From Zygnema cylindricum (taxonomy: Eukaryota > Streptophyta > Zygnematophyceae > Zygnematales > Zygnemataceae), in contig JBBHKE010003555.1 of assembly GCA_037447655.1 (NCBI GenBank), forward strand, positions 122,001 to 186,000: DNA of 64,000 nt, written 5' to 3'. Every line of letters begins with the position of its first letter. The stretch's first letter is position 1. The notes beneath the pieces were generated by a model. That model saw nothing but the letters and a program-made list of their open reading frames with translations. It was not told the DNA's origin and did not search any database. Of this stretch, positions 41,027 to 51,430 are shown one piece after another. A program made the translations under genes and the position numbers.

Positions 41027-44000
41027 GTACGTCACGTCACGGGATGCGGTACGGAATGGTACGGATCGGAACGGACGGGGATGGGAAGCGCGGGACAGGC
41101 TGAAGGGTTTGGCTGAATTGTACGGATCAAAAAAGGTACGGGATATGGGAAAGGTACGGACATGGGAATGGTACGGATATGGGAAAGGTACGGACATGAG
41201 AATGGTACGGATATGGGAAAGGTACGGACATGAGAATGGTACGGATATGGGAAAGGTACGGACATGAGAATGGTACGGATATGGGAAAGGTACGGACATG
41301 AGAATGGTACGGATATGGGAAAGGTACGGACATGAGAATGGTACGGATATGGGAAAGGTACGGACATGAGAATGGTACGGAACAGGGGATTTGCACCGAA
41401 TGGAATGGTACGGGATTAGTGTAGAGATCTGATTAACATTAATGGAGAGATCTGGTTTTTTGATAAAAAAAAAAAAAAAAATCGTATAAACACGAAACAA
41501 TTAAGAAGTGATTATTTGGTTGCAGGAGGAAAAACGAGCGCCGGGGTGTATTTTATTTATGGATGATCGTCAATTTAACCCAGAATATAACGATTTGGAA
41601 AAATGGGGAGAGGACGCCCCATTTTGGTTATTTTCTAGAGTCATAAATAGGTGATTAAAAAATTCTTCCCTCTTTTGTTTTTCTTTTGTTTTCTTTTTTT
41701 TTTACCCTCTCCCGCCTTTTTTCTTTCTTCCTTATTTTTTTTTTTTTTTCTTTGTTCGTTTTTTGCCTTTTTTAGTTTTGTTCCTTATTCCCTCTTTTTT
41801 TTTCTTCTTCCATTTTGGTTTTTTTCCTCCTTTTTTATGTACAATGGAAAAGGTTCCGAGGAGTTTTTTATGAGATGGTAGAAATTATTGTCAACTTCGA
41901 TAATTTTATTATCTACGCCGATACTTTTAGAAATTTTGGAAATCCATTGTCGATGTCGAAACTATTTGGAATTTTAAAAACAAAATTGCCGATCCCAAAA
42001 TGTTTTGAAAATTAAGAAATCGTATCGTCAATGTCGTCAATTTACGATGGTAATGTCGATTCTAGAAACCGATTTCCCTCCATTCCTTCCCTACCTCCCC
42101 CCCTCCCTCCGCTCTCCCTCTCCCCCGACCCTCCTCCCTCCCTCTCCCCCCCTCTATCTACCTCTCTCTCTTTCTCTCTTTTTCTTATAGTTTGTATTGC
42201 TTGAAATTGGAGTTATGCTACATGAAAATGCAGGGCATATACGGATCGGCACAGATATCAGTTCATTTTTAACCCTCTCTCTCTCTCCCCCTCTCCCTCT
42301 CCCTTTCCCTCTCCCTCCCTCTTTTTATAGTTTTTATTGCTTAAATTGGCGTTTTATTGTTACTAAAAATGCAGGGCCTATGCCGACCGTTACGGATATC
42401 GGTTCATTTTAGGGAATTTGAAGGACTACGTGACAGAACCGTTACGTGCAGCTTCTTGGTATAAGGTTCGTTTCCTTGTATCTGTATTTTAGTGTTTTTA
42501 GGGTTATATTTCTACTTTTCCCGTTTCCCGTTTCTTTTTTCTCTCATTCTTGTCCATTTTTCCTTTTTCCTCCCTTTTTTCCGCTTTTGCATTTGTTTTT
42601 GTTTTTGTTGTTGTTTTTTCTTTTGTTCTTGTTCTTGTTCTTTTTCTTGTTATGGTTTACTGTCTTCTCTTTCTTTTTTTTCATCTTCTTTTTCTTTCCA
42701 TTTTCCCTTTCCTTTTCCATTTCCTTTTCCTTTTCCGTTTCCTTTTCCTTTTCCTTTTCCTTTCCATTTTCCTTTTTCCTTTTCCTTTTCCTTTCCCTTT
42801 TCCTTTTCTTTTTCTTTTTCCTTCTCATTTTCCTTCTCTTTTTCCTTTTCCTTCTCCTTCTCCTTTTCCTTTCCTTTTCCTTTTCTTGCCCCAACCTTTC
42901 TTTTTTTTGTGTCCTTTCCTTTCCGTTTCTTAACGAGAATTGCAAAACTTTTGGCTGTCAGGTCTTATAAGGTTCATATAGAGAATTTGAGTGTCAAGTA
43001 GCTAAAATCTTCCTTTCAATAACATATTGGATAATAAGTGCCTAAATGTTTTTGTATGCAACAACATGTTGTATAATACATGCTAATATTCGTAATTAAA
43101 TTCTTCCGTATGCAAGAAAACATCAAGTATCAAGCTTTCGTATACAGATATTGATAATTCCTAACATTACCAATATGAATTGCTTCACCTGGTGAACAAA
43201 AGTTTGGGTTCTAAATTACCCTGAGTTAAAAAATATCAAATCGAATGCAACTTTCATTCTTGCTCTTATTCACATTGTTATTTTTTCTCTTTTTGTAGAT
43301 CCTCTTCGCGAAAGCTCAACTCCATTGCTGTTGTCAATGGGTTTTTTTTATTGATTCTGATGCTTATTTCGCAATGAACGGCCACAATTTGTCGATCGAA
43401 TCCTGGTTACATCGAATTACTGAACCCACTTATTTTGATTATCTTAAACACTTAAATGTCAATATGACAACACAAATCTGGTTTCCGCAGTTGCCCAAAA
43501 ACCTTTTAGAATTGCCAGAAGTTGAAGATGGTTTAATCGCTTTATTTCCAAGAAACGGAGATAATACAGATTGTGCATGTGGAGGGAGAATTCCTTCCCA
43601 GCCGGATGTTTTTTTTTACAAACCTGAAGATAAAATAAAATGTTTTTTCGGTTTTATAAATGCGGGGCAGTTCATGTTACGAAACTCGACTTTAACACAT
43701 CAGGTGAGAATATTATCATTTGTTTGAAGGAAAGTAAGCCGTGTATCGCTATTAATGTTAATATTTTTTCGCCACTGAAATCAACATTTTTACGTGCACT
43801 AGTGTCCGATTTTCTTTTGGAGAAGTTAGAACTTTACCTTTCTATCACAATCGACAAGAGTGCACGGAGAAAAATGAGCCTAAAGGCCAAAGGAGACATT
43901 AAAGCTAATAGTGGTACACGATGTAGTACAGAATTCAGTATGGAAAGGATGGTTGTGACAATTTATATGTATTTGAATAATTTGGTATGTCTTATAACAT

Positions 44001-44367
44001 GCATGGAATGACTCATAACAAAAATTAGCAAATGGAGATTTAGGTATGTCTTTATAGAAAATGGTGATGACTTCTGATTATAAACCATTTGGTTATTTGT
44101 GATTAACAGTTTTTGGACGAATGGTTTAATGAACCAGACCCAACATACTACAATTTGTTTCCTTGGGAGCAAAAACGAGTTAACAACATTGCATACAAGT
44201 ATAAGAAAAATATGATAATTGTTCCTTTTAGAGAATTGAGTGGTCACAGGGGTGAAAGAGTACGACATTATTCGAGAGTTGAGGCCATTAGACAATCAAG
44301 GATAAGACTAGCGATGGTTGGATTGTTAACAAAAATAGAAGCTGAACACAATAAAGAATTATTGTAA
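40886..44367 (+). CDS. Putative secretory-pathway glycosyltransferase, GT34-like, five exons
   Basis: Exons 40886-41026, 41526-41650, 42375-42465, 43299-43703 and 44110-44367 join in frame to 1020 nt (339 residues plus TAA). All introns are GT-AG, with phases 0, 2, 0, 0. Residues 5-22 are hydrophobic (signal peptide or type II anchor). A GT-A-like fold is suggested by INRAYADRYGYRFIL (about 86-100), then WVFFIDSDAY with a DSD metal- and sugar-binding motif at 138-140. INAGQFMLRNS (239-249) and FLDEW...WEQ (255-275) follow. This motif order is that of GMA12/MNN10-type (GT34) galactosyl- and xylosyltransferases of the Golgi. Substrate is not predictable, and a related uncharacterised family is possible. 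The sequence after WEQ (GHRGERVRHY) is not typical of known plant GT34 members. It is the only intact host gene seen. Confidence 0.72.
41133..41390 (+). repeat. 34-bp minisatellite in intron 1
   Basis: About seven units alternating GGTACGGACATGAGAAT and GGTACGGATATGGGAAA, with near-perfect identity, consistent with recent expansion. Long open frames on the minus strand over it are repeat artefacts. Confidence 0.9.
41526..41650 (+). CDS. Glycosyltransferase exon 2
   Basis: 41 codons plus two bases (EEKRAPGCILFMDDRQF, ending RVINR across the junction). Acceptor TTGCAG, donor AG/GTGATT. Confidence 0.7.
42234..42272 (+). pseudogene. Relic duplicate of exon 3 in intron 2
   Basis: About 140 bp upstream of true exon 3 lies a second copy of its pyrimidine tract, acceptor (AAAATGCAG) and first codons. 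In the exon 3 frame it reads RAYTDRHRYQFIF against RAYADRYGYRFIL. It then runs into a CT repeat, with no donor. Confidence 0.72.
42375..42465 (+). CDS. Glycosyltransferase exon 3
   Basis: 91 nt (AYADRYGYRFILGN through RAASWYK). Acceptor AATGCAG, donor AAG/GTTCGT. The aromatic YGYRF element matches the nucleotide-sugar binding start of GT34-like enzymes. Confidence 0.72.
42530..42905 (+). repeat. Polypyrimidine microsatellite in intron 3
   Basis: About 375 bp, almost entirely T and C, mostly TTTTCC units. The apparent Phe/Ser/Leu and Lys/Glu open frames here are low-complexity artefacts. Confidence 0.92.
43299..43703 (+). CDS. Glycosyltransferase exon 4 (catalytic)
   Basis: 135 codons holding IDSDAYFAMNG and the acceptor-side loop with CACGG, ending NSTLTHQ. 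Acceptor TTTTTGTAG, donor CAG/GTGAGA. Longest exon, codon phase 0 at both ends. Confidence 0.8.
43735..43925. mobile_element. MITE of the TA-flanked family in intron 4
   Basis: Left CGTGTATCGCTATTAATG and inverted right CGTGTACCACTATTAGC enclose a 'tttttcgccact' block as in the 7818 copy. It fills about half of the 406-bp intron. Terminal bases are decayed, so edges are approximate. Confidence 0.65.
44110..44367 (+). CDS. Glycosyltransferase exon 5
   Basis: 85 codons plus TAA: FLDEWFNEPDPTYYN, FPWEQKRVNN, then a basic C-terminus. Acceptor TTAACAG. Confidence 0.78.
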   Translation, partial: FLDEWFNEPDPTYYNLFPWEQKRVNNIAYKYKKNMIIVPFRELSGHRGERVRHYSRVEAIRQSRIRLAMVGLLTKIEAEHNKELL

Positions 44368-45739
44368 GACCACCTCCAATTTTTTTTTTTTTTTTTTTAG
44401 AAATAAGTTGAGAATTAGCACTTTTGAGCTTGAGTAGCAATGATGGACTTTTTGACACTTACACATAATGAAAAAGAAAGAAACATACCGTAACAATGAG
44501 AGAGGGAGAGGGAGAGGGAGAGGGAGAGGGAGAGGGAGAGAACCTACTCCTCCCTGTGCATCTGAGCTATTCTGTGAAGTCTCTGTGAAGTCTATCTCTG
44601 CTGTCAGTCTGACTTGAGTTTGTGCCCCACCTCCTCTCAATTTGAGAGAGAGAGGGAGAGGAAGTGAGACGAGAGAGAGCCCAGGAGCCCTCACAGGCTA
44701 TTTTCTCTAAAGCGTTTATGGACTCCATTTCCTTTCTGAAACAAAAAAAAAGGAAAGAGGAAAAGGAAACGGAAAAGGAAAGGGAAAAGAAAAATGAAAT
44801 GGAAAAGGGAAAGGAAAAGGTTAGGATGTCCTTCTCGTCAAAAAAGGAAATAGAAAAAATAAATACTTACACTGATGATGGAGTCTGTAAGGACAGTCTT
44901 TTTTGGCGAACAAAGGGGATAAGGAAAAGTAAAAAAAAGAGGCGGGCGGGGGTGGGGGGTAGGGGAGGGGGAAAAAAAAAGATAGACAAAGTGAACTGCA
45001 GTGAAATTTCAAATATGGAAATCCATTTAAAAAGTGGAATTATCATTAAAAAATATGATTTCTCATTGAAACGTATGAGTTGTTATTGAAAAATGTCAAG
45101 TGTCATTTGAAAATATGAATTGTTATTGAAAAACATGAATTGTTGATGAAAAATTCTAACCGTTATTGAATTTTTTTTAACTGTTATTGGAAAACATGAA
45201 CTGTTATTTTAATATTTGCAATGCCCTTAAGGTGGAAATGCAAGTGTGGAATATAAGTGAGTTGCGGTTTGGAATCATCCGGGAAATAAATAAATAAAAA
45301 TTCACTAAAAAACCCTGAAAGTTATTTAAAGTGCCACATAGTTTTAGACAGAATTCAGTGAGCTACTTTTAATCTTTTCTTTATATGTTTCCAGAAAAGT
45401 TAACGCCACACACCGGTATACTATGCCGTAAATCGCTATTAGAGAAAAAAAAATTATCGTGGAGTTTATGTCAATGATGTGAAACTTAATTCAAAAATTA
45501 TTAGTATGGAGTTTATACTTATGTTATTAAAATTATCGTTCATCATCAAATGGCGTGGCTAATTTTTCAACCCTCTAAAGAATGAGTGTTACGAAAAACT
45601 CAATTAGTATTATCGATGCTATTTTGTGGTCAAAAAGAGAAAAATACAGACACTCTAGAAGTGATATTAATTTTTCCATGGTACTAAATCTTGTTTTGAA
45701 AGCTTTAGTCCTCTTTATGCCTCGGGTGTGAGGAGAGAG
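44368..45739. repeat. 3' flank: purine-rich and short tandem repeats, no gene
   Basis: Poly-T at 44379-44398, (GGGAGA)n at 44497-44540, a GGAAAA-type purine tract at 44745-44820, and a G-rich stretch at 44940-44975. At 45045-45215 is a degenerate repeat of about 21 bp around GAATTGTTATTGAAAAA. One end of a TA-family MITE is visible at about 45422. A 141-codon frame over the purine tract is low complexity. Confidence 0.65.
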
Positions 45740-46615
45740 AGGTGGTCAGGACTTAGAATATTTCCGGTTAGTCTGGTTCAGTATGAACCAGATTTAGTGT
45801 TACAGTGACAAAGTGGGGAGTACACTGATGCATACATTCCCAAGACACGCGTTGTCATGAGGAAGGAGACGTTCCCGAGTATCTGTCTGTTCAGCACGAA
45901 TACACCTAAGGACTGAGATGACACGCGGCATTTCATCTACAATGCCAAATTAGCTATAGGGACGGCGAACATAGACCGCCGACAAATGTTGACGAAGGAG
46001 GACCACAGTCAAGTTTGATTGACTAAGCATGCCGGGTTTATATGTTTTGTTAGAACAGAGATTTGTCTTTTTGCTAATTAGTTGATTAGTGTAGAATGAT
46101 ACATTTCTGACATATCTTGAGTAATTTCGGGTATGCCCACATTTGTTTAGGTACACCGTGAATCGTTATTAGCGTATTGTACGCTATTTCGGCACCCCGA
46201 AATTTTGACATTGATACACGAAATACAATGATTGAATCTAATTTATCTTTGACATTAAATGCGGTACTTGTAAATTAGCGTCAATGGTATGACCGTACTG
46301 AATGCATGAATAGTGACTTCGTCTTTTTGTAGTTAGGAACATTTTTGTATCAAAAACTGTATGCATTGTTTTTTATCACTTTGACTGAGGATTGCTCGCA
46401 CAACTGATGCATTATTTTTGTGTAAATTTGCATGTGAGTTCTTTGTTGTCAGATATACATTGTGATAAATTTATAGACCTTGTGTGCGTCTATTTTGTGC
46501 TCTGTTGCTTATTGAAGTTGTTGGTTGAATCGGTTTTCTGTTAGAGCTTTTTGCTTGTTTCCTTTTGTGATGACAACTGTATCATCTTCTCCCACTCCTA
46601 TAGTCAGAGAAAACA
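45740..46615 (+). repeat. 5' LTR of copia element D
   Basis: It ends GAGAAAACA just before AGTCACGGGCCCA (46616-46628), a half-tRNA primer site with three mismatches. The gag ATG is inside it at 46570. The left boundary is uncertain. A MITE fragment sits at 46148-46215. A related LTR piece is at 764-1224. Confidence 0.6.
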
Positions 46616-46977
46616 AGTCACGGGCCCAGCCTCACGGATATTGGTTTTTTAATGTTCAAGAGTATTTGTATTGGGTTAATTTGGTAACGTCCCACTTTAT
46701 TCAAGTAAAACTTTTAGATGTAGTAAGTGGCACTATGGTTGAATCGGATGCTGAAAGAATCACCAAGCTCTTCAACTTATAAAATTAATGATCTCCAAAG
46801 GGCTTCACATGGCCCATATTCAAATTAAAAAGGCATAAAAAAATTGGAAATCTCTGAAGGATACTTATTTACATACTAATGCACAACATGACACAACATT
46901 TATTAGTGCAAGAAATAAATAGGACTAAAAGGTGAAGTGTGGTCTTAAATTAAAAGGTGACTAGAAAATAACGGGAG
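46570..46977 (+). pseudogene. D gag start joined to an RNase H tail
   Basis: MTTVSSSPTPIVREN is encoded in the LTR, followed by PHGYWFFNVQEYLYWVNLV and, after a stop, KGLHMAHIQIKKA and TFISARNK. Near 46925 the text changes to CGLKLKGD, the RNase H C-terminus of the A-type elements, then the polypurine tract AAAATAACGGGAG. Almost all of pol is deleted. Confidence 0.7.
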
Positions 46978-47450
46978 TGTAGAAAATAATGTTTTCTTTG
47001 GATATATTCTAGGTTTAGACTGTGACAAAAAGAAGCAGAGGCAGTTTGCCCCTTACTCCTCTCTCCAACCCCCACACTTAACGTAGTCACTGAAGGCTAG
47101 AGAGGGAGCTAGAGCCATGGCTCCCTGAGCTGTCTAGAGACTCATGTAGCAAAATCTTGGTAGATTTACCAAAAGTTTTGAGGGACCCAGGATTTGATAT
47201 TTGTACCTGTTGTCTGTCAAAGAAGAGTTAGCTTTGTCCTATAGACCAAGACCAGTGTTGAGATATATAGGGTTTGATAATTACTTAAATATAAACAGGT
47301 TGTGAAATTTATTTAACGGAATGAACGAATTCATAGCACATAGAAGCGGTTATGTATAGAACGGATTTGGGTACAACACGAAACAAATATATCACACATT
47401 TGTTTCAACGGCAAGAATTAAAGCCGGTTTTGATCCGACGGCCACTTATT
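46978..47450 (+). repeat. A-type LTR, truncated (A5)
   Basis: Starts TGTAGAAAATAATG after the polypurine tract and contains the AGCCATGGCT block (47114). It is collinear with the first 470 bp of the A LTRs, then stops. It is paired with a D-type 5' LTR. Confidence 0.72.
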
Positions 47451-47791
47451 TTTTTATGTCATGCTCTGCTGAATGTGAAAAATGTCATTTGTACATGGTT
47501 GGTACTTTATTTTTTTGAAGTCGTATGCTGTTTGAGAGATGGAGAAAGAAAGCATTCGAATGTTGTCAAAGAGATTGAGAGAGAAGGCGACCATGGTTGC
47601 CTTTCAGATAGTAAAGACGAACTTTGAATTTTTTTTTGCATTGGCCGAGATTTGAACCGGAAACTTCAACATTTCAGAGTAGCCTAATTTACAATTTTCC
47701 GCTACTAGTCGATGAGGAAATTCCGATACACTCAGAGAGTGTGATGCATATTTAAATAATTGAAATTGTTTAGCGCTCATTAAACCAAAAA
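47451..47791. other. intergenic, no gene
   Basis: Non-coding. A segment at 47640-47715 has a weak tRNA-like T arm, not convincing. Confidence 0.35.
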
Positions 47792-48155
47792 ACTTACAAA
47801 CTGCGGTATATGTAAAATTGATATATTTTTCCTTGTACAAAAAGAGAAAAGATGTTTTAAGTGACAAAAAAAACATAAACACTAATAGCGATTTGTGGTG
47901 TATTGTATATTTTGCGCATCTTCATTAACCAGTCAAGGTAAGGGAGACAAATTTGGCTAACGTCTAATGTTGGGTTTCAAACTTACAAACTGCAGCATAT
48001 GTAAAATTCATTTATTTTTCCATGTACGAAATAGAGAAAAGATGTTTGAAGTGACAAAAAAAACATTAGCATTAATAGAGATTTGTGGTGTACTTCCTTT
48101 TTTGCGCATCTTCAATAATCTAGTCAAGGTAAGGGAGACAAAGTTGGCTAACGTC
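47792..48155. repeat. 189-bp tandem duplication
   Basis: Two units start ACTTACAAACTGC at 47792 and 47981. The second is interrupted by element E and continues at 54324. Each includes one end of a TA-family MITE ('gatttgtggtgta'). Confidence 0.75.
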
Positions 48156-49025
48156 TGCTAAAAAGAAGTAATTAATATTCACTTCTTAACTTAGACTCTA
48201 GAGTGAAGAGAGAGAGAGAGAGTCACCATGGATGCCACCATAGTCAGAAAGAAACAGGCATAGTCGGAAGGCATAGTCGGAAAGAAACAGGCAGACAGAA
48301 GAAACAGGCAGACAGATTAATAGATTGCCAAAATGTTACTCTAAACAAGTTTGAACCTCATAGAATTGCATAGATGTGTGCCTTAACCATTAAGGCGTTA
48401 ACGAAACGATACGCGTATTTAGTTTTCTATGTATATAAAGTGTTACGCAAAACGTCACTTTCATCAAAACATACCAAAATTGATGAAACGGCATCTATAG
48501 TCAAACGGCGCTCGCGGACGCGAATCTAACCGTGTAAAATACATGATCGGACGGACGTCGTCGCCCCCACCAAACCCGACTGAATCATTGGCGGCTTTCG
48601 AACATAGCGGCGCGCTATGCCACGTGGCGTCACATCATTGGAGGCCGAAAAGGATGGGAGGAGGAACGATGGCTCCCATGTTGACAAGTGTCAACCAGAA
48701 GGCCATGAAGTACAATCGGCCCCTGTACCTTCTTGTACTATACACCCTGATTGCCGATATAGGTAGTAGATCAAGAGTATTGTTAAGTGACAGGCTCGGG
48801 CGACTCTTCCAGCGACCTTTTGATTTATATGCCATCTTTGTTTCATAACTTACTGCCGAGGAAAAACCAGTGACTCTTTTGCTTGACTCGGGATTGTCCT
48901 CACGGGTGAAAAGGTCAAAATATTTGTGTGCCTGGGTGACTTATTCATGGGAGTGAAATGGTAACATTATCCTGAGGCTTTAAGATAATGCCTATTCCGC
49001 GGGATATCGTAGACCACGAATTTCA
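48156..49025 (+). repeat. 5' LTR of E
   Basis: 870 bp, from TGCTAAAAAG (TGTTGAAAG in the 3' copy) to ATTTCA. It contains an antisense tRNA-like block (48340-48410, A-box-like TTAATGGTTAAGG on minus) and a G-box palindrome GCCACGTGGC at 48619-48628. Confidence 0.82.
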
Positions 49026-50000
49026 AGCACGCTTCTGTTTGGGCTTATATTTAATGGATCGACTCTTTATTAAAACGATGAAGGAGAATTGGAAACACCT
49101 ACCATGGTCCGAGCAAATTCGATGCCCACCTCCACCTAGGTTTCGAGGAACATGTTTTTCTGGCACCTTTGTCACAACAGCTATTAGATCATCAGCCACC
49201 ATCGCGAACGATGACGAGGAAGGGGAGGAAATAATCATGGAAGGAGAAATGGGAGGAGTTGCTTCTCGAGGGACTCTATTGTCAAGGACGATACCGGCAA
49301 CACCACCACCAGCAATGGTGACAGGGAGTCAGACTGAACGGTCAAAAAATGAAAATAGGAACTATAAGGACAAGGTGCCTAAGCTCTTAATTCTCAAAAG
49401 TGTAGTGAAGGGTATTGCCATTCCCCTTATGCATGTTAGATCTTCCTCTCAGATTTTAGTACCTCTAGTAAAAAAATATAAGACTGGGTCATTGCAGCAG
49501 CAAAAGCTGGCAGAAAATAAGATTTCAGCTTATACTTACAAAGGAGGAAATATAAATGATTATTGCAATGACTTAAAAGCATCAGTTGGAGAACTACTGT
49601 GCTCAGGTAACTCATGGTCTGAGAGACAAAGAGTAAATACATTGATAATATAACAAACTGAAGAGTATGAGAATATCATTAATCGGTTGCAAGATCTAGG
49701 TGATAGGAATTGGAATTTGGATGATACAGTGGGGATGATTTTAGTGAAACAGAGTACCATAGAACTTAGGAGAGGAAGTCCGGGAGCTAAAGCATTGGCT
49801 GCAGGATTTGATTGGCAAAAGTGTGATGAGGAAAAGGGAAAGGATCCCTATCAAAACTTTGGAAGAAAAGGACAAAGAGGTGGCAGATTTGATCTACAAG
49901 GGAGAGGAGCTCCTCGAGGTGGATTATGTCACTTCTGCAAGAAACCGGGACATTATATGGCAGATTGTGTCATGCTTGCAGATCTCTGACTGAAAGATGG
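49026..50000 (+). pseudogene. E gag
   Basis: Gag text with NKISAYTYKGGNINDYCND, VGMILVKQSTIELRRGS and the zinc knuckle CHFCKKPGHYMADC in one frame (49687-49989). There is a stop at 49652. The N-terminal part is strongly diverged and the primer site is not recognisable. Confidence 0.8.
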
Positions 50001-50400
50001 ACAATGTTCCTCAAAAGATGGAGGAAAGAAAAAAACTTTTCTCACTCAAGTTCATGATGAGGCAGAAGATGACGAAACCGAACTGGAAGAGGAGCTTGAG
50101 GAGCTTCTTCTTAAACCAAACATGGAGAAGCATGCAGACATTCTACGGAGACAAAAGTGTGATTTCGGAGGTAACAGGGATCCACCTGAGGATGGGTGGA
50201 TCATAGACTTAGGGGCCTCAATGCATATGTGCAAAGATAAGAGGTGGTTCACTAAATTAAGAAAAAATCCAACAGTTGAGATAGAGTATCGAGATGGTAG
50301 AGTAGAAACCACAAGTTTTGTTGGATCGGTTCATTTAAAATTCCTAGTTGATGGAAAGGCTTCAATTGTAACACTTTTAGATGTTTTTAACATTCCATAG
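50001..50400 (+). pseudogene. E protease
   Basis: Acidic linker, then RRQKCDFGG and the active-site region WIIDLGASMHMC. The catalytic DSG is changed to DLG. Followed by PTVEIEYRDGR and a LLDVFNIP end. Confidence 0.8.
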
Positions 50401-51430
50401 CTTAGCAAGAATCTAGTCTTTACAGCTGTTCTAGATGAAAAAGAGTTCGAAACAGGAACTAAGTAAGGAATCTTCACAGCTAGTTTGATAATGAGATTTA
50501 TTTCATAGCTGAAAAGGGTATTCAATTACTGTTCAAAATGTACTTTGCAAAAAAAAGGGTGTTCTCTACTCGTGTGGAAGTGATATGATGCTTTGGCACA
50601 AGAAGTTGGGGCATGTGAATCTAGATAGATTAAAAAAAATGAAGAAAAAGGGAATAGTGGATGGAATTGAGTTCGGAGATGATGAGACTTCAGATGATTG
50701 TACTAGATGTGCCCAAGGGAAGATTCATAGACTTCCATTTCCAAAGTCATCCACATTTAGAAGAGAGAAATTATTAGATCTAGTTCACACTGATGTTTGG
50801 GGACCAGCTAGGTATGTTTCACATGGGGGGAAAAGATGGATGCCAACCATTACAGATGATTTGTCTAGATACACTAAGGTATATTTTCTTAGACATAAGT
50901 CAGATGTACTAAGATGTTTCAAAGAATACAAAGTATGGAGTGATAAATTACATGAAACCTCAATAAAAGAGATAAGAAATGATAGTGGGAAAGAATACAC
51001 CTCAAATGAATTTGAAGAATTTCTTAAAGAAGATGGAATCCATCATGAGAAAACTGTTTCTTGTAATCCGGAACAAAATGGAGTAGCAAAAAGAGTGAAT
51101 ACAACTTTAGAAGATATGTCCAAAAGTATGCTAAGTGATAAAAGAATATGATTGCAGTTTTGGCCAGAGTCTATGAACTATGTTAACTTCATCAAAAATA
51201 GAGTGCTAACTTCGGCAAATAAGGCGGAAACTCCGTATGAAAGGTGGACGGGATGAAAACCAGATTTTTCTAGTTTGAGAGTTTTGGGAAGTCAAGTCTA
51301 CAGTTTGGATTCCGATAAGACTAAATGGAAGTTAGAGGGAAGAGGGAAACTAGGATATCTTGTAGGATATGATGAGAGCACAAAACGATATCGAGTGAAT
51401 GACTTGAAAAAATGAGATATCATTTTGGTA
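50401..51430 (+). pseudogene. E integrase
   Basis: HHCC site (WHKKLGH, CTRCAQGK), HTDVWGPA, TDDLSRYTKVYF, RNDSGKEYTS (catalytic SDNGG mutated) and PEQNGVAKRVN. Stops near 51151, 51255 and 51415. Confidence 0.86.

Noticed and set aside
40736-41500. 254-codon minus-strand frame with repeated FPYPYHSHVRT text
   Set aside because: It is the reverse reading of the intron 1 minisatellite and the CT-rich promoter tract. Overlapping frames exist in all phases, as expected for a 34-bp repeat.
42446-43001. Phe/Ser/Leu-rich frames of 127-174 codons and a Lys/Glu-rich minus frame
   Set aside because: Pure low-complexity translation of the polypyrimidine tract in intron 3.
47640-47715. tRNA-like segment with GGTTCAAATC
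   Set aside because: The T stem pairs poorly and no convincing D or anticodon stem could be formed.
48543-48848. 101-codon frame as a host gene
   Set aside because: Lies wholly within the E 5' LTR and is not conserved in the 3' LTR.
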